Assembly: GCA_038501195.1 (NCBI GenBank)
Contig: JBBPUQ010000003.1
Coordinates: 4,928,501-4,992,500, forward strand
Reading direction: 5' to 3'
Length of the DNA stretch: 64,000 bases
Source: Nemania diffusa
Taxonomy: Eukaryota; Ascomycota; Sordariomycetes; Xylariales; Xylariaceae
The notes under the pieces are model-generated. The model was not told the origin of the DNA and did not search any database. It was given only the letters and a program-made list of their open reading frames with translations. Both the position numbers and the translations under genes were made by a program. Below are positions 48,310 through 60,600 of the stretch, one piece after another. How positions within the stretch are numbered: the first letter of the stretch is position 1; every line of letters starts with the position of its first letter.

Positions 48310-48520
48310 ATATGCAGCCAGTATGACGGTCCCACAAGGTGATATTGACATCTCTGGTAGTATAGTATCCTTTTAGAGTAAAACCCTTCTCGAGCCACAC
48401 TGTGCTTCTCCCCACTGAACTTCCTGCTTCTGCGTCCCTCTCAGTATTCTCCCTTTTGATGCCCATCCCTTTGCACACTTCTTTCCTCGCATACCAATCA
48501 GTGGACTCCGTCGTTGCATC

Positions 48521-50129
48521 ATGTCTGATTTTGAAGTTAGCCTAGTTCTCCCCAATGGGAAACCGATTCAACTGTCAACTGGGCTCTTCATCAACAACGA
48601 GTTCGTCAGGGGTAGCTCTGTCGAGAAGTTAACAAGCATCGACCCAGCGTGAGTATCGTAGTGTATACCTATTGCTATTTCACCCATCAATTCAGCCACC
48701 AGCGCCTCTTCTTCGGTGTGCTGACAGTCTAATATTTACTCTCCATAGAACTGAAGAATCTATAGCTTCCGTTGAAGTTGCAACGGAAACAGATGTTGAT
48801 CGAGCCGTCGACGCTGCACGCGCAGCCTTCAACAATCCAGCATGGCGTGATCTAACGCCTGAGGATCGAGCCCAGCTTCTTCACAGAGCAGCCGACTTGT
48901 GTGAGAAGCATCTCGATGAACTCTTCGGCCTGCAAGCATGGGATGTGGGCAAGCCTTATCAGTCGTCCAAGGCTGGCGAAGGGGCCCATCTTCTCGGCTG
49001 TCTTCGATATTTCGCCGGGTGGGCCGACAAGCTGACTGGCAAATCATTTCCCGTTAGCAAAGACAAGTTCGGCTATTCGATTAGGCAACCTGTCGGAGTA
49101 TGTGGCGCCATAACTCCCTGGAACTACCCCCTTACGCAATCTGCATGGAAGCTCGGCCCTGCGTTGGCTACAGGAAATGTTATAATTTTGAAGCCTTCGG
49201 AGCACTCGCCACTTGCTGCTCTGTATCTAGCCAAGCTTTTCAAGGAAGCCGGATACCCCCCAGGAGTCGTTCAAGTCCTCAATGGCTATGGTAATCGAAC
49301 AGGAGAAGCCATCGCATCCCACTTGGGGGTTGACAAGATCGCCTTCACGGGATCTACAGCTACTGGGAAACGTGTGCTCAGATCCGCAGCCGTCAATATG
49401 AAAAGAGTGAGTATCGAAGCGGGAGGCAAAACAGCCTTCATTGTCTTCGATGACGCAGACCTCGAACAGGCAGCGAAATGGGCCAAAGAAGGTGGCTTCG
49501 GAAACTCTGGTCAAATCTGCAACGCCAATTCGCGTATCCTGGTGCAGGAAGGTGTCCAGGACAAGTTCATCAAGTTATTCTCGGATATCGCACAGGCGAC
49601 TACGGTTGGGCTTCCCTTCGACGACGCCACTACCCAAGGTCCGCAAGCATCAAAGATGCAATACGACAAGGTCCTCAGGTATATCGACAGCGCAAACCAG
49701 CAGGGTGCCAAGCTTGTTACAGGCGGTAAACCCTATATCTGCGATGCAGCAAATGGCCGAGGATACTTTATCGAGCCCACCATCTACACCAACGTCACGC
49801 CCAATATGACAATCTTCCGTGAGGAGGTATTCGGTCCCGTGATCGCAGTATCTACCTTCAAGACAGAAGATGAGGCTGTGGCACTAGCCAATGACTCCAC
49901 GTACGGTTTGGCTGCAGTGGTATTCTCTGAAAACTTGAAGAAGGCACATCGCGTCGCGGCTAGATTGCAGACAGGTATGGTATGGATTAACGAGAGTAAC
50001 GGGACAGATTACAAGCTGCCGTTCGGGGGCGTCAAGCAAAGCGGGTTGGGCAGGGAGCTCGGCGAAAGTGCTTTAGACGGATACACTGAAGAGCAAATCA
50101 TCCATGTCAACCTGGGGGTGCAGCTTTAG
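48521..50129 (+). CDS. NAD(P)-dependent aldehyde dehydrogenase
   Basis: Exon 1 is 48521-48648, a 100-bp intron (48649-48748) follows, and exon 2 is 48749-50129; 502 residues, the usual length for the class that oxidises aldehydes to carboxylic acids. Landmarks in order: T-P-W-N-Y-P-L (cofactor/oxyanion region), L-K-P-S-E (nucleotide ribose binding), F-T-G-S-T-A-T-G (Rossmann loop), catalytic Glu in S-I-E-A-G-G-K, catalytic Cys in N-S-G-Q-I-C-N-A, E-E-V-F-G-P-V, and L-P-F-G-G-V-K-Q-S-G-L-G-R-E near the end. All catalytic residues are present. The annotated ATG gives a cytosolic form; an upstream exon (48172-48296) may add a mitochondrial leader. Physiological substrate not deducible. Confidence 0.95.
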
Positions 50130-50726
50130 TGGTCTTATCATGTGATATGTCATCCCGGTGACGAACTGAAAGGTGTATTGAAGTCTGAACAGTGCTGTTG
50201 AAAATTCTCTAGCTATTAGATAATCATGGCCGAATGCGGATCAAGGTCACAGTGATTACGGACACTAAAATCTTGAGCCCACGAAGGTATGATCTGGCAT
50301 CATACCTACCTAGGTATATATAGTGTCACCTACGATATTTTCACTTATTCTATCCCGCTATAACTGTAGCCCACTGTCACCCACTGCATTATAGATACAG
50401 CTCGCTAAGTCCGAAACTTTTAAGGAGGGATACAAAGTGGTGCTTAGGTGCCCTATACCAACATAGACGTTAATCAACCAATAAATCAATATTCTTTCCA
50501 GCAATCTTAGCTTCTGCATTGAATTAGTGTGCAATCATATTGGGAGAACTTGAATACGTTTGAAATCCAATCACAAACATCCATTTTAAAGCAAGTGTTC
50601 AGAGGCAAGTCTTATTCTATAAAGTTCAGACTTTTGAGATTTACCAAGAGACAGCAAAGCACATATCTAGACGATTTATCCTTCTACGCAAGCTGACAAG
50701 TCTAATAAGAACCTTCTCTTCATCCT
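50130..50726. other. Intergenic DNA between convergent ALDH and nitroreductase genes
   Basis: No gene. It contains a TACCTAGGTA palindrome at 50307-50316. Confidence 0.5.
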
Positions 50727-51579
50727 CTACGCTCCGTAGGTAAAGATCCTCTTCTCTACAGGTTCAAATGTTTTCTCCTGTATCGGTGGTCCGGCAGGTG
50801 TCCCGAATACCATCTGAGCCTTCAACAACCAGGTAGCAGGGATGTTCCATTCCTGGGAAGTCCGCGCATCCACCATTGGGCTGTAGTGTTGTAGATTGCA
50901 CCCGAGACCCTCTGCCGCAAGCATTGTCCATACTACGAGGCCGTTGTTATTAGCATATCTTGTCGCCCGAGCATCGATAGCTAGGTTTGGAGAGAACTCA
51001 CCAGCATATTGAAGCATTCCATTTGCATGCTCCATCCCTGCCATCATGGTTAGCATACTGCCACCAAATTCATAGCAGCTAAGCTAAGTGAAAGAAATAG
51101 GGTTGTTCACATTGTGGCAGATGATCTTTGACCATTGGTCGCTTTTCTGCTATCTCCTGCACGGCAGAAGGGTCATCGTAGAATAGAATCTGCGTGTGCG
51201 CAATATCGTGGTCGTTCATTAGCTTAGCGTACACTTAAACCCTGGCCGTAAGCGGGAGGAGTCCGTGCTGGGGGCTTACCGTTCCGTAGGCAGCGCGAAA
51301 CATTTTGATTCTTGGCTCAAACACGGCCCCGAAGGCCGGCGCGGGCACTGCCGACTTGGCAATCTCGGCAGCCATATCCCAGAACTTCTTGTGCTCCTCT
51401 TTCACAAGCAGAACCGTCCGGCCCGACTGGCAATTAAACGGACTAGGCGAGTGTAGGACGGCATGGCGGAGGATTTCCTCGATCCGCGAGTGACTCACGC
51501 TTATCTCATCAGACAGCTTGTGGAGGGATCGGCGGTTCTCGATACCCTCAGTGAGAGTAAGTTGATTAGAAGAAGACAT
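50727..51579 (-). CDS. Nitroreductase-family protein, FRM2/HBN1-like
   Basis: Inferred exons on the minus strand: 51579-51280, 51189-51111, 51037-51002, 50932-50727; 206 residues. The third intron (50933-51001, 69 bp, GTGAGT...CTAAT...TAG) is a multiple of three and open, so it is easy to miss; removing it restores the conserved run Q-Y-A-V-W-T-M-L-A-A-E-G-L-G. Start is the ATG at 51579. Visible: I-E-N-R-R-S (FMN phosphate-binding Arg cluster), P-S-P-F-N-C-Q-S-G-R, F-Y-D-D, and N-L-Q-H-Y-S-P. Yeast Frm2 and Hbn1 are flavin enzymes linked to oxidative stress and lipid signalling. The protein here is complete and of family length. Confidence 0.9.
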
Positions 51580-53089
51580 ATTGTGCAAATGTTGATGGAA
51601 ACTTCGGGTCAGTAGTAGTTCAAGAAGCCAGTTTACTGTTTAGAATTAAAACGTAAGAATTGGAAAGCAAAGAATAATTGAACTTGTGCGAGGTGGTTGA
51701 GAGAATGATATTTGGAATCGAATATGCGCGGGGATTTATCTAGTCCGTAGCTTACCCTTGTTGGGGCTTGCCGGGTTTGGGGGTTAGGAACTTTTGCTTA
51801 TGTCTAGATAGCCTTGGTCTGTAGTAGCGCGGCGTAGCTAGGCGGCGTCGACTCATACCGGTCCTAAAATAGGGACATTTTGTTCATTCTTGTTTTTTAC
51901 TGGGTGTAGCCCAAATCCTAAAGCCAAGGGCTAGCATATAAAACCACCTTATCCCAAATGCTTGCATGATAAGCTTAGAGAGATGGATGAACAGTGCCTA
52001 GCTAATATTACTGATATCCGAAGTCCAAAAAGGTCACCATTGGTTTTGTTAGGCTCTGTAAAATAATGCAACGACTTTAAAGAACTGAAAGTCCAAGAAG
52101 TTTTAAAAAACATCGCGAGTTCATTACCAAGGCAGCAGGTATTAACAGGCAACTGAGTGGGTGAGCCTGTTGACGAGACGACTGCAACGCTGCTATTCCT
52201 GGACCAATCAGACTCCCAAAAGACAATAAAACCTAAATCTACATTAAATGCTAGTTGTAAGGAATAGCCCATGAAGCAACCACACCATACACGTAGAGTT
52301 ACGCCAAGTGCAACTCTAGAGCAGTGCTGCCTACTCAGCTTATGAGCAGGAATGTAAATATATGGGTGGTCATCTTCTACATTAATATAGAACAACTACT
52401 ACGGCGTTGACGTAGGGTATTGTGCGCTACTGCTAGACTTAGTTAAAAGGAACTCTGTTATTAAAATAGACTACCTTTCATTTAAATAATTTAAAATGTT
52501 GAGTGTAGAATCAGTAAAATGATACTAATGTTTTAAACGTGACGAAGTCAATTAACACAGCAAACGCCGGATAAATATAACCACCATCTTCCATATAAAC
52601 ATTAAAAGGTTCATAGAAAGAAGCCTTCATGAACTCTAGGTACTAAGTATAGTTGCTAAGTTAAGGAATATATGCTAATTAGATTAGATCGAAGTGTCGC
52701 ATATCGATGTTGTGCATGTTGAAGTGCTCCGGCTCTACGGCAACTCACAATGTTCGCCACAGATCTTGTCGCATGGCCTTATTGAAAAGCATCTATTAGA
52801 ATCTCTGTGTCACACGGCGCACCTTTCCAAGAACCCTGTTAGCTGCAGCCACATGCATACTCGCGTAACTATAGGGACCTAACCCATTTGTATGAAGGCT
52901 ATTGGAGAAAGTATGTTGCTTAGACTTACTGGTTTATGCAAGGAAAAACAACAGTATTAGAACGTATAGACTATAGCCTAGAAGTCTTTGCACACAAACA
53001 GGACGGAGTATCCCTGACTGAGAAGGACTGAAAGACCATGGACCACGAGAGACCAACGAGAATGATTAGTTGAATTGATACTATTATAA
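51580..53089. other. Relic intergenic DNA
   Basis: No gene supported. A minus-strand open frame (51949-52395) has no recognisable domain. Confidence 0.4.
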
Positions 53090-53283
53090 TGTCAGAGAAG
53101 GAAGTCACAGAGTGAATAGAAGTCCTGTCGCAGCTAGGAAGAAGGGTGTAGTTAGGGCTCAATAGATAGATTCATTGATTCCTGACCTTCTAGATCTATA
53201 AGGGGGACCGAAGGTCCCTTGTATATAACCAAATCAATAGATATAACCACCCTGTAGGGTGCCTGTTACTTTATCACCTGACA
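53090..53283 (+). mobile_element. Solo LTR, copy 2 (194 bp)
   Basis: Starts TGTCAG and ends CTGACA, flanked by the perfect 5-bp target duplication TATAA (53085-53089 and 53284-53288). It is the second copy of the LTR at 2259-2453, same orientation, with about ten differences, mainly transitions and a short indel near the 5' end. No internal element remains. Confidence 0.92.
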
Positions 53284-54129
53284 TATAAGCTTTAGACATA
53301 GCCTTTGTCGCAATCTGTCCTATAGAGAGTTTGACAACTAAGATTCTAATACTTAAACCTGTGGATCTTCTAGCGTTACCTCGCTTGTTTGCGTATCAAG
53401 AAAGTAGACCGGTACTCATATTGGTCATCAATATTTCGTATGATTAGATTCAGATAAGGGGTAAAGAGCAGGGTAGTGGCTCTCCTACCATACTTCTAGG
53501 AACGAAACACTCTCCTAGGACCAAGAACTTCTCTCCAGCTAGTCATCTAATCCACCTCTAATACTCACATCGCCTTCTTTTCTACCGGTAGCTTCCGACG
53601 CGGTTATACGTGAATACTGAGGTTGTAATACAATGGCGAACTTGCTCCCTTGCATTAGACAAATCTTATCACGCAGCTGCAGGTATGCCGGATCGATGTC
53701 AACATATCTTTCAGACGTCGTAAATAGTTGGCCGAAGGATATTATCTCGGAGGGGAGTAAGAGTTTGGCGAGGGCACTACCGCTTTCGCGGCTCAGTAGT
53801 AGGGCCAGGTCTTGGCTCGTCTACGCTATGTGCCAACCCCCTATTCGATCCTCCCCGGTATGGCTGCATTTATACTCAGAGTGAATGCTGTGTAATTACT
53901 CGAGCGATCGGTTTTACGGTCTATTCAGTCAGCTTCACGTGTTAGGCGACGTTACGGTTCGTCCCCAACTGGCTGGCAATATAGGCGTTGAATAGGGAAT
54001 GTATCCCTTTATGGACGAGTTTTGGGCGACGGCTGTTTCGAGAGTGTTAATCCCGGATACGTTTTATGAGAGCTGTGTTCTCCAGGATCCTAACATGATA
54101 TTCACATAGAGAGTAGTTAAGGTAACCGA
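53284..54129. other. Relic DNA left of the HET-domain pseudogene
   Basis: Plus-strand frame 53633-53884 and its continuation are broken by several stops and are probably antisense shadow of a decayed minus-strand gene. No independent gene supported. Confidence 0.35.
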
Positions 54130-54395
54130 TCGACTGTTAATCATCGACGATGAAGGCTGCTCGTGGAAGGACCTAGCCTCCGATGGCGACATCCCGCTGC
54201 GATTTACATGAAGTCCCGGTCTAGAGAGTCCTGCCCAGCTTGAAAGATGGCAGATCTCGCGGGCATCGCCTCCTAGCGCACCCAGACGCGCTCGAACCAG
54301 GCTCGGGCCTAGAGTGCCTCAACTGCCCTGACATCATGATCTGGGAGGTAGTCTAGGAAGGGCTCGAGGCTCAGATAAGGTCGATCGCGCGCGCG
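54130..54395 (-). pseudogene. HET-domain (heterokaryon incompatibility) gene fragment with RIP-type stops
   Basis: On the minus strand, about 54375-54180, the frame reads L-E-P-F-L-D-Y-L-P, then A-R-A-W-F-E-R-V-W-V-R-stop-E-A and later A-I-F-Q-A-G-Q-D-S-L. This matches the W-F-x-R-x-W-V-x-Q-E...A....G signature of fungal HET domains. The stop replacing the expected Gln of W-V-x-Q-E is TAG, exactly what C-to-T mutation of CAG gives; another TAG lies about 12 codons earlier and a TAA downstream. HET proteins trigger incompatibility cell death. This copy is dead and both ends are lost in decayed DNA. Confidence 0.65.
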
Positions 54396-55539
54396 CATGA
54401 CCTCAAATTGCCATGTAAGTGGTGCACCGACTTGTCATTCGTGTTCCGTCATCAAAAATTCTCCTGCCGTAGGACTGCGCGTGTTTCTGTTAAGGTAAGA
54501 ATAAAACTAGTAGTTCAGCCCGGGTTCTTCCAGGCTATCATTTCTGTAACAAATCCTGTAAGGAGGATTGCTATTAGTTATCGTCGTGTAAAACAAAGAG
54601 GGTATAAATAGGTGGTTCTACAGGCCTACTGGGCCCACTACACAACCTCTACACTACAACGCACACTTCAAATTATAATATTTATGCCTTCGCCTCTTTT
54701 TTCTCAACTAATCACAGCTTTCTATCTCCTCCTTTACAAGGTCGGAATTCTAGTTGAAAAGAACTAAATAAATAAAAATGGCTACAACTAATGAACTTTA
54801 TCAGAGAAAAGTGTAAAAGAGAAATCAAAGCTAAATTGAATGTTTGAGAATCTGGCCCGTGCGACGATGATGATAGCCTACAACCGTTTCGAGCTCGTTG
54901 CTTTGAATAGCACGTGGAGCTTCCTGTAAGAGGAGAGAGTGCGATTAAGGTTGAGGCGATTTTAAAACGTGTTTAAGTCCTAGAAATTCTGTTCCGGAAT
55001 TGTCTATATGCTCGATAAAGTGGTGGTGAAGAGCTAGACTAGGTATTCTGTACAGTGTAAATGAATGACCTAGGTAGTGCCGCATGATTGGCTAAATATA
55101 CCCCTGTAGGTGTGCACTGTGGGGATGCATGGGCTGCTGCCTGCGGATGTTATCCCAGATAAGCGGTAGATGAGTACCGATAAGAGGTTTAAGACGGATA
55201 GAAAGCTAAGTGAAGCTCTTGGGAGTCACGTAATTCGCAACTTAGACTAATAGTGTCTGTAGAGCAAGACAAAGTTTCGATTTAGACTCGACCTCGAAGT
55301 TAAAGATCTGTGTTATGTGGCCCTGCAATGATTGCATACGCGTCTCCTCAACGCATAGATAGATCTCTGCGTGTAGTTCGAGCTGTTTCTTTTGTTCGCG
55401 TTGCCATCGTCGTCCCGCCCTTGTCCTGCCGAACCCGAAGAAGCTTGGCCTCTGCCTCGACGCTCCCGCCTTGAACCCAACCTCTCCCGAGTTCTTAGTT
55501 CTCACGTCTGGCCGAAGCGCCTTCTTATCGCTCATCATC
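54396..55539. other. Intergenic DNA upstream of the capping-enzyme gene
   Basis: No gene supported. 55240-55539 becomes GC-richer and pyrimidine-rich, likely the promoter and leader of the downstream housekeeping gene. Confidence 0.5.
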
Positions 55540-56805
55540 ATGGACTCCAATGGCGCTCCGGCGCCCATCCTGATCCAGTCGATTGACGAGCCCGGATTGA
55601 GGGCCGAGGGTGACCTGCTCATAACCATGCGCAAAGAGGTCGCATCGCTCCTCAACAGACCATCTACTGGATTTCCGGGCGCGCAGCCAGTCAGCTTTGC
55701 ACGGAGACACATCGACGAACTACGTCGCGAGAAGTAAGCCTGTCCGCCGTTCCCCTTGATTTTAAATGCGAGAGCGCGAAATGCATTCAGAGACTGACAG
55801 CGCAATCGTCACACTAGCTACTACGTCTGTGAGAAGTCCGATGGCATGCGCTACCTGTTGTATATGACCGAGGACGAAAGCGGCAACGAGGTTCACTACT
55901 TCATCGATCGGAAGAACGACTACTGGTTCATCGACCGCGGAAACCTGCACTTCCCTCTTCCCACCGACCAGATGAAATTTCACACAGCCACCGTCCTGGA
56001 CGGAGAGCTTGTCATGGACACGATGAGCGACGGGCGCAAAGAGCCGAGATATCTCGTCTTCGACTGCCTGGTGCTGGACTCGCAGATCCTCATGAACCGC
56101 GAGCTCGGTAAGCGCCTGGGCTACTTCCAAGAACAAGTCTTTAAGCCCTACCGCCGCCTCATGGACGAGTTCCCGAGCGAGCGGCAGTACCAGCCCTTCT
56201 TCATGGACCAGAAGGAGATGCAGTTCGCGTACGGCATCTCGATGATGTTCAAGGACGTCATCCGCAACCTCAAGCACGGCAACGACGGTCTCATCTTCAC
56301 CTGTCTGAAGAGCGATTACAAGCCGGGGACCGACCCGCACATTCTTAAGTGGAAAGACGCCGAGGAGAACACGGTCGACTTCGTCTGGAAATTCACCTTC
56401 CCCACCGTCGAGCCCGACGAGTTCGACCGCGCCGACGGCATCACCGCCCCTTTTATGGACTACGACGCCAAGCCCGCCATAGAGCTGCTCGCCCACCACG
56501 GCGGCGGCTGGCCCAACGGCTACCAGCACTACGGGGAGATGCACCTCGAGGACAGCGAGTGGGAGATTCTCAAGGGGCTCGGTGATCCGCTCGACGAGCG
56601 CGTTGTCGAGGCCTACATGGACACGCAGAAGCGGTGGCGCTTCTACCGCTTCCGCGACGACAAGGCGGAAGGTAACCACATCAGCGTCGTGAACAGCGTC
56701 ATCGAGAGCATCCGCGACGGCGTGAAGCAAGAGGACCTCCTCGCCGCCGCCAAGAGCATACGGGATAACTGGAAAGCCCGGGAGCAGCAGCGAAAAGGAC
56801 GCTGA
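55540..56805 (+). CDS. CEG1: mRNA capping enzyme, guanylyltransferase (alpha) subunit
   Basis: Exon 1 is 55540-55733, an 84-bp intron (55734-55817) follows, and exon 2 is 55818-56805; 393 residues. The nucleotidyltransferase motifs are in order: motif I E-K-S-D-G-M-R (the lysine forms the covalent GMP adduct), motif III L-D-G-E-L-V-M-D, motif IV N-D-G-L-I-F-T, and motif V L-K-W-K-D, followed by the C-terminal OB-fold region with W-R-F-Y-R-F-R-D-D-K. It transfers GMP to the 5' end of nascent RNA polymerase II transcripts in the nucleus. As in yeasts, no triphosphatase domain is fused, so that step must be a separate protein. The C-terminus is Lys/Arg-rich. Convergent with Pds5, 800 bp apart. 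Intact and clearly under selection. Confidence 0.95.
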
Positions 56806-57609
56806 TTATAATATATTTCAACCCCTCCCCGACCCCACCCATTAGAAGAGTATAAGATAGGGAACCTGCCATGGCCGCCCGACAGGATGGGCCAAGTGCA
56901 CTACGGGCAAAGAAGTTATGAGAGGTAGTTTTACTACCACAATACCCCTTGACTCGGCAGGAGAAAAATGTCTACGGTAAATGAATGATTAGTTCAACGG
57001 AGTTCAGGACGGCTGGCTGGTTGGCTCTTGGGCGCTATGAAAAGAAAGGGACGGGCACGACGACAAGCTCATTCCTATCTAGTGTATTTTTTGTTGTTCC
57101 CTTGACCCCCGATTTGGCATTATTGATTAATCCTCGGGAGGCCCGTTTTAGGATAGGTTTTGTTCAGGTTGGGGAGCTCTTTTTTAGACAACAGACACGG
57201 AGAGATAATACATAATGAGCAACCTGTTTTATTTTGTTGTACTAGTGCATCCACGTAAAACGATTTGCCAGCGGGTCAACCTAATAGAAAAAAGAATATC
57301 ATTGTAGTACGTAGCATTAATGAAAATTCCACATACGATCTGGGTATAACAGCACACGGGCTACGAGAGCATGGATATACATACACATATGGGGACCAGA
57401 GTACCCGAGACCAAAACCGTAGGTGAGATGGGTAAGCTCAGAAAGCAAACGCGAGAACCAATGGAAAAGTCATTAGACACAATTATCTCATCATAACCCC
57501 CCTTTCCTATCACCATCTTCCCCAAGCCCGTGCCCCAAGTCGGGTAAGGAGCAGCGGCAATCACCGCTCGATTTCCCAATTTTTCGCAATCCCGGCCAAG
57601 TAAGATCTT
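56806..57609. other. Convergent 3' intergenic region
   Basis: Between the stop codons of the capping-enzyme gene and PDS5. It would hold both 3' UTRs; no gene is supported. Confidence 0.6.
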
Positions 57610-60600
57610 CTACTCTGAATCTTCGTTCACTTCATCATCGACCACTGCTCTTCTAGACCTCGTCGCTCGAGTGCTAGTAGCTCTAGTCTTAGGTGCTGGT
57701 TTTGACTTTGCAGTACTGGCAGCCGTTGGTTTGCCCTTGGGCGGTCCGCTTTTGCCGGCTGGTCTGGATGGTAGGCTCTTCGCTGTAGGAACCGTAGTAG
57801 CAGCGGAGCGACCTTTGCGCCCTGTTGGTTTCGCCGCTGGTGGTGGCGACGACGGAACCTCCTCTTCCAGCTCATCCTCAATGTCACTGAGCTCAGAGTC
57901 TTCTTGAACGTCTGCTTGAACATCGGCTTCAAGTTTCTGTTCGTCTTTCTCCTCTACTTCGTGAGTATCTTCATCCATAGCTTCTGCTTCGTCCTCTGTG
58001 ACGTCAGATAGACTGGAACTGTCATCATCTTCGTCATCTTCCTGTGGAATAGGTTTACCCTCTTCATCGTAGTATTGCCATTGAGCCACCCCTTCCAACA
58101 TATCATCATCATCTGCAGAATCGTCTCGCTCGACATAAGATGAGTTTGCTTTGGCACGGCCACTACGCCTCCGATCAGCAGACTCCGGTGCCGGAGACGA
58201 CGACGTTCTGCGTTTCTTAGATCGTGCAGGGGTTTTAGGCTTGCTAGAAGCTTTGCTTGAGGAGGACTTTGAGACCTTGGGCGCTTTAGCTTTAGGAGCA
58301 GATCGCTGGACGGGGGCCTTGGCCCTTTTCTGAACAGGTTGACCTTCGGCTCGTTCATCTACACTCTTCCGTTTCTAGTAGGTAACAACGTCAGTCGCGA
58401 GTCAAAGGGAGAAAAAAGAAGAGGGGTCCGTGGTATTCTATGCATACCTTTTTCTTGTCCAGTGATCTTAGTAAATCATCTAACTGTCGGTCTACTCCTT
58501 CAGGAAGAAACTGCTTCTCTGCGATTTCCTGCGCTGCCTGGTGGCTTGGAAGAGCTGTGTACAAACCCACAGGTAGACCGATCTTGTTGGAGAAAGCTTG
58601 AAAGCTCCAATTCTTCCGTTCTTGCCACTTTCGTAATACGCTCTGAGCCAGATCGCTGAGAATGTATAGTCGGTCGCTTTTAGAGCGATCGATGCCGTCG
58701 AGCGTCTGTTTTACGCGTTCGGCGTACTTAAAAATCATCCCAAAGTTGGCCTCAGTAGCGACATTGCTGACATAAAAGAGAAGATATCGTGCGTGATCCA
58801 CTAAGTCTTCTGCTTCTGGGCTAAAATCTGGATGATGTGCTAGCAGCGAGAGAAGTCTTCCCATTGTTGACTCCATAACATTTTGCTTTGCTTCACGGAA
58901 AAATCGAGCGCGGGATCTAATCCAGGTTTCGATCTGGTTCTTGGACTCTGCGAGAGGTTCAAAGGCAGTAAGGAAGATCATAGTGTAGAACCGCGCCCGA
59001 AGCCTATTTTGAACAAGATATTTTTGGAGCTTCCCAACGAAAAGTTGGCGGACGCTTGCACAGCCGTCCTGGGTCACGAGGGCTAACTGATTAAAGTCTA
59101 CAGGAGACAAGAGCTCCTCAAAGTGCTTAAGTGTGCATAATTTCAAGAGTAGTTGACCAGCTAGCAGTCGGAGTCGTGCCTTATGATGCTTCGGTGTATC
59201 TTGCGTCTTGCAGAATTCTCCTTGTGATTTCAACAAAGTCCGAAGGAGCTTAAAGACCCGGGGGGCAAGCTCCTTTGCTTCCTCTAGGTCGTGGATACCT
59301 CGAACATGATTTACAACCATTTTAAGTGCCAATAGCTTCACTTGGCACTCTTCGTCAATTTCTGCATCGGACACCCATTCCGGATCTGAGTCCGTCGCTT
59401 CGGTGCGAACTTGGCGAAGGATCTGGTTTATCGCCATGTCAATAATTTCATCATTAGCATCAGCTGTTACCGTCGGCGCTAACAGCTCCAACTGAGCTAC
59501 TGCTGCAATCTTGTTTAAAAAATGGGAGGTCCCGTAGGCCCAATCCTGGGTTACTTTCTGAAGAAGATCAGTGGCTGATACTAGGCTATTATCATCCTTA
59601 CGGGCCATCAACACATTAATAGCATACTTGGTAGACTTAGCCGGTCGCCCAAACAATGCGTATCTCATCAGTGCTTGTGTGAACTTTCGGTCATCAGGAA
59701 GCTCGGTTGGGTATTTTTTGGAGTACGATGAGCAGGCCTTAAGCTTTTCAACCATAGTCACATCATTTGTCTCATCAGACTTGGGTGCACCATCTACCAA
59801 GTCTTTGCAGATTTGCACAACGTGAGACTTGAAGAGGTCCGGAATGTGCTGTGATATCTCTGTCGTTATCTCCTGTGCTGCGGCTCCAAGGCCATCCTTG
59901 TCGCTCTTAGAGCAGTCCATGAAAGTCGAAAGATGACTCTTGTTGAAAAGAATATAGGCAGAACGATACAGAAGTGGCAACAAAGTGTCAAGTATATGTG
60001 GTTTAGGAGACCCTTGGACTCTCTTTACAAGCTCTTTGATTGCTCTGTGCATTGTTTTGAAATCGCTCTCAGAGGATACAGCAAATCGGATGAGCTGATA
60101 ACTTCGCCGATCGTGCCAATTAGCAAAGTTATGTAAATCAGCCTCAACCCTGATCGGATCGGGGAGGAACTGTCCTAAGTACTGAGCCGTCTTTTTGAGG
60201 TTCAGTGTTATCCTCTCCGGATCTGCATCAGGATTTCCCCCATTGAACAAATCGCATTGACGGACCAAATTTTCTAAAACTTTTGAGAATTGAGGCTGTC
60301 GAGCCTGAAGAGCGTTGAAGGCTTTTCGCGCACTGCTATCCATATCTTTCACTAGCAGAAGTATTCTTTCAGCGCGTATCTTATCCTGGTCGTAATTTGA
60401 CTCATTTGTCGACTGTGATGGCGATTGACCATTAGTTGACTTTGATGCCTTAGCTTTCGGTGGAGGCGGAAAGGAGAGAGGAACAAGACACTCGTAAACG
60501 ACTCGTTCTAAAAGAACGTTGAGTTCAAGGTCATTGGCATAGAATGTTTTAAAGATCCGGGAAGGGATACCCGATAATGCTGAGATAACAGCCTCTTGAC

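Noticed and set aside
53633..54210. Plus-strand pseudogene through 53.6-54.2 kb
   Set aside because: The frame looks protein-like but carries several stops and is opposite the HET-domain fragment on the minus strand; probably an antisense shadow.
55762..56730. 322-codon minus-strand frame antisense to the capping enzyme
   Set aside because: Val/Leu-rich shadow of a GC-rich conserved gene; the plus strand has all nucleotidyltransferase motifs.
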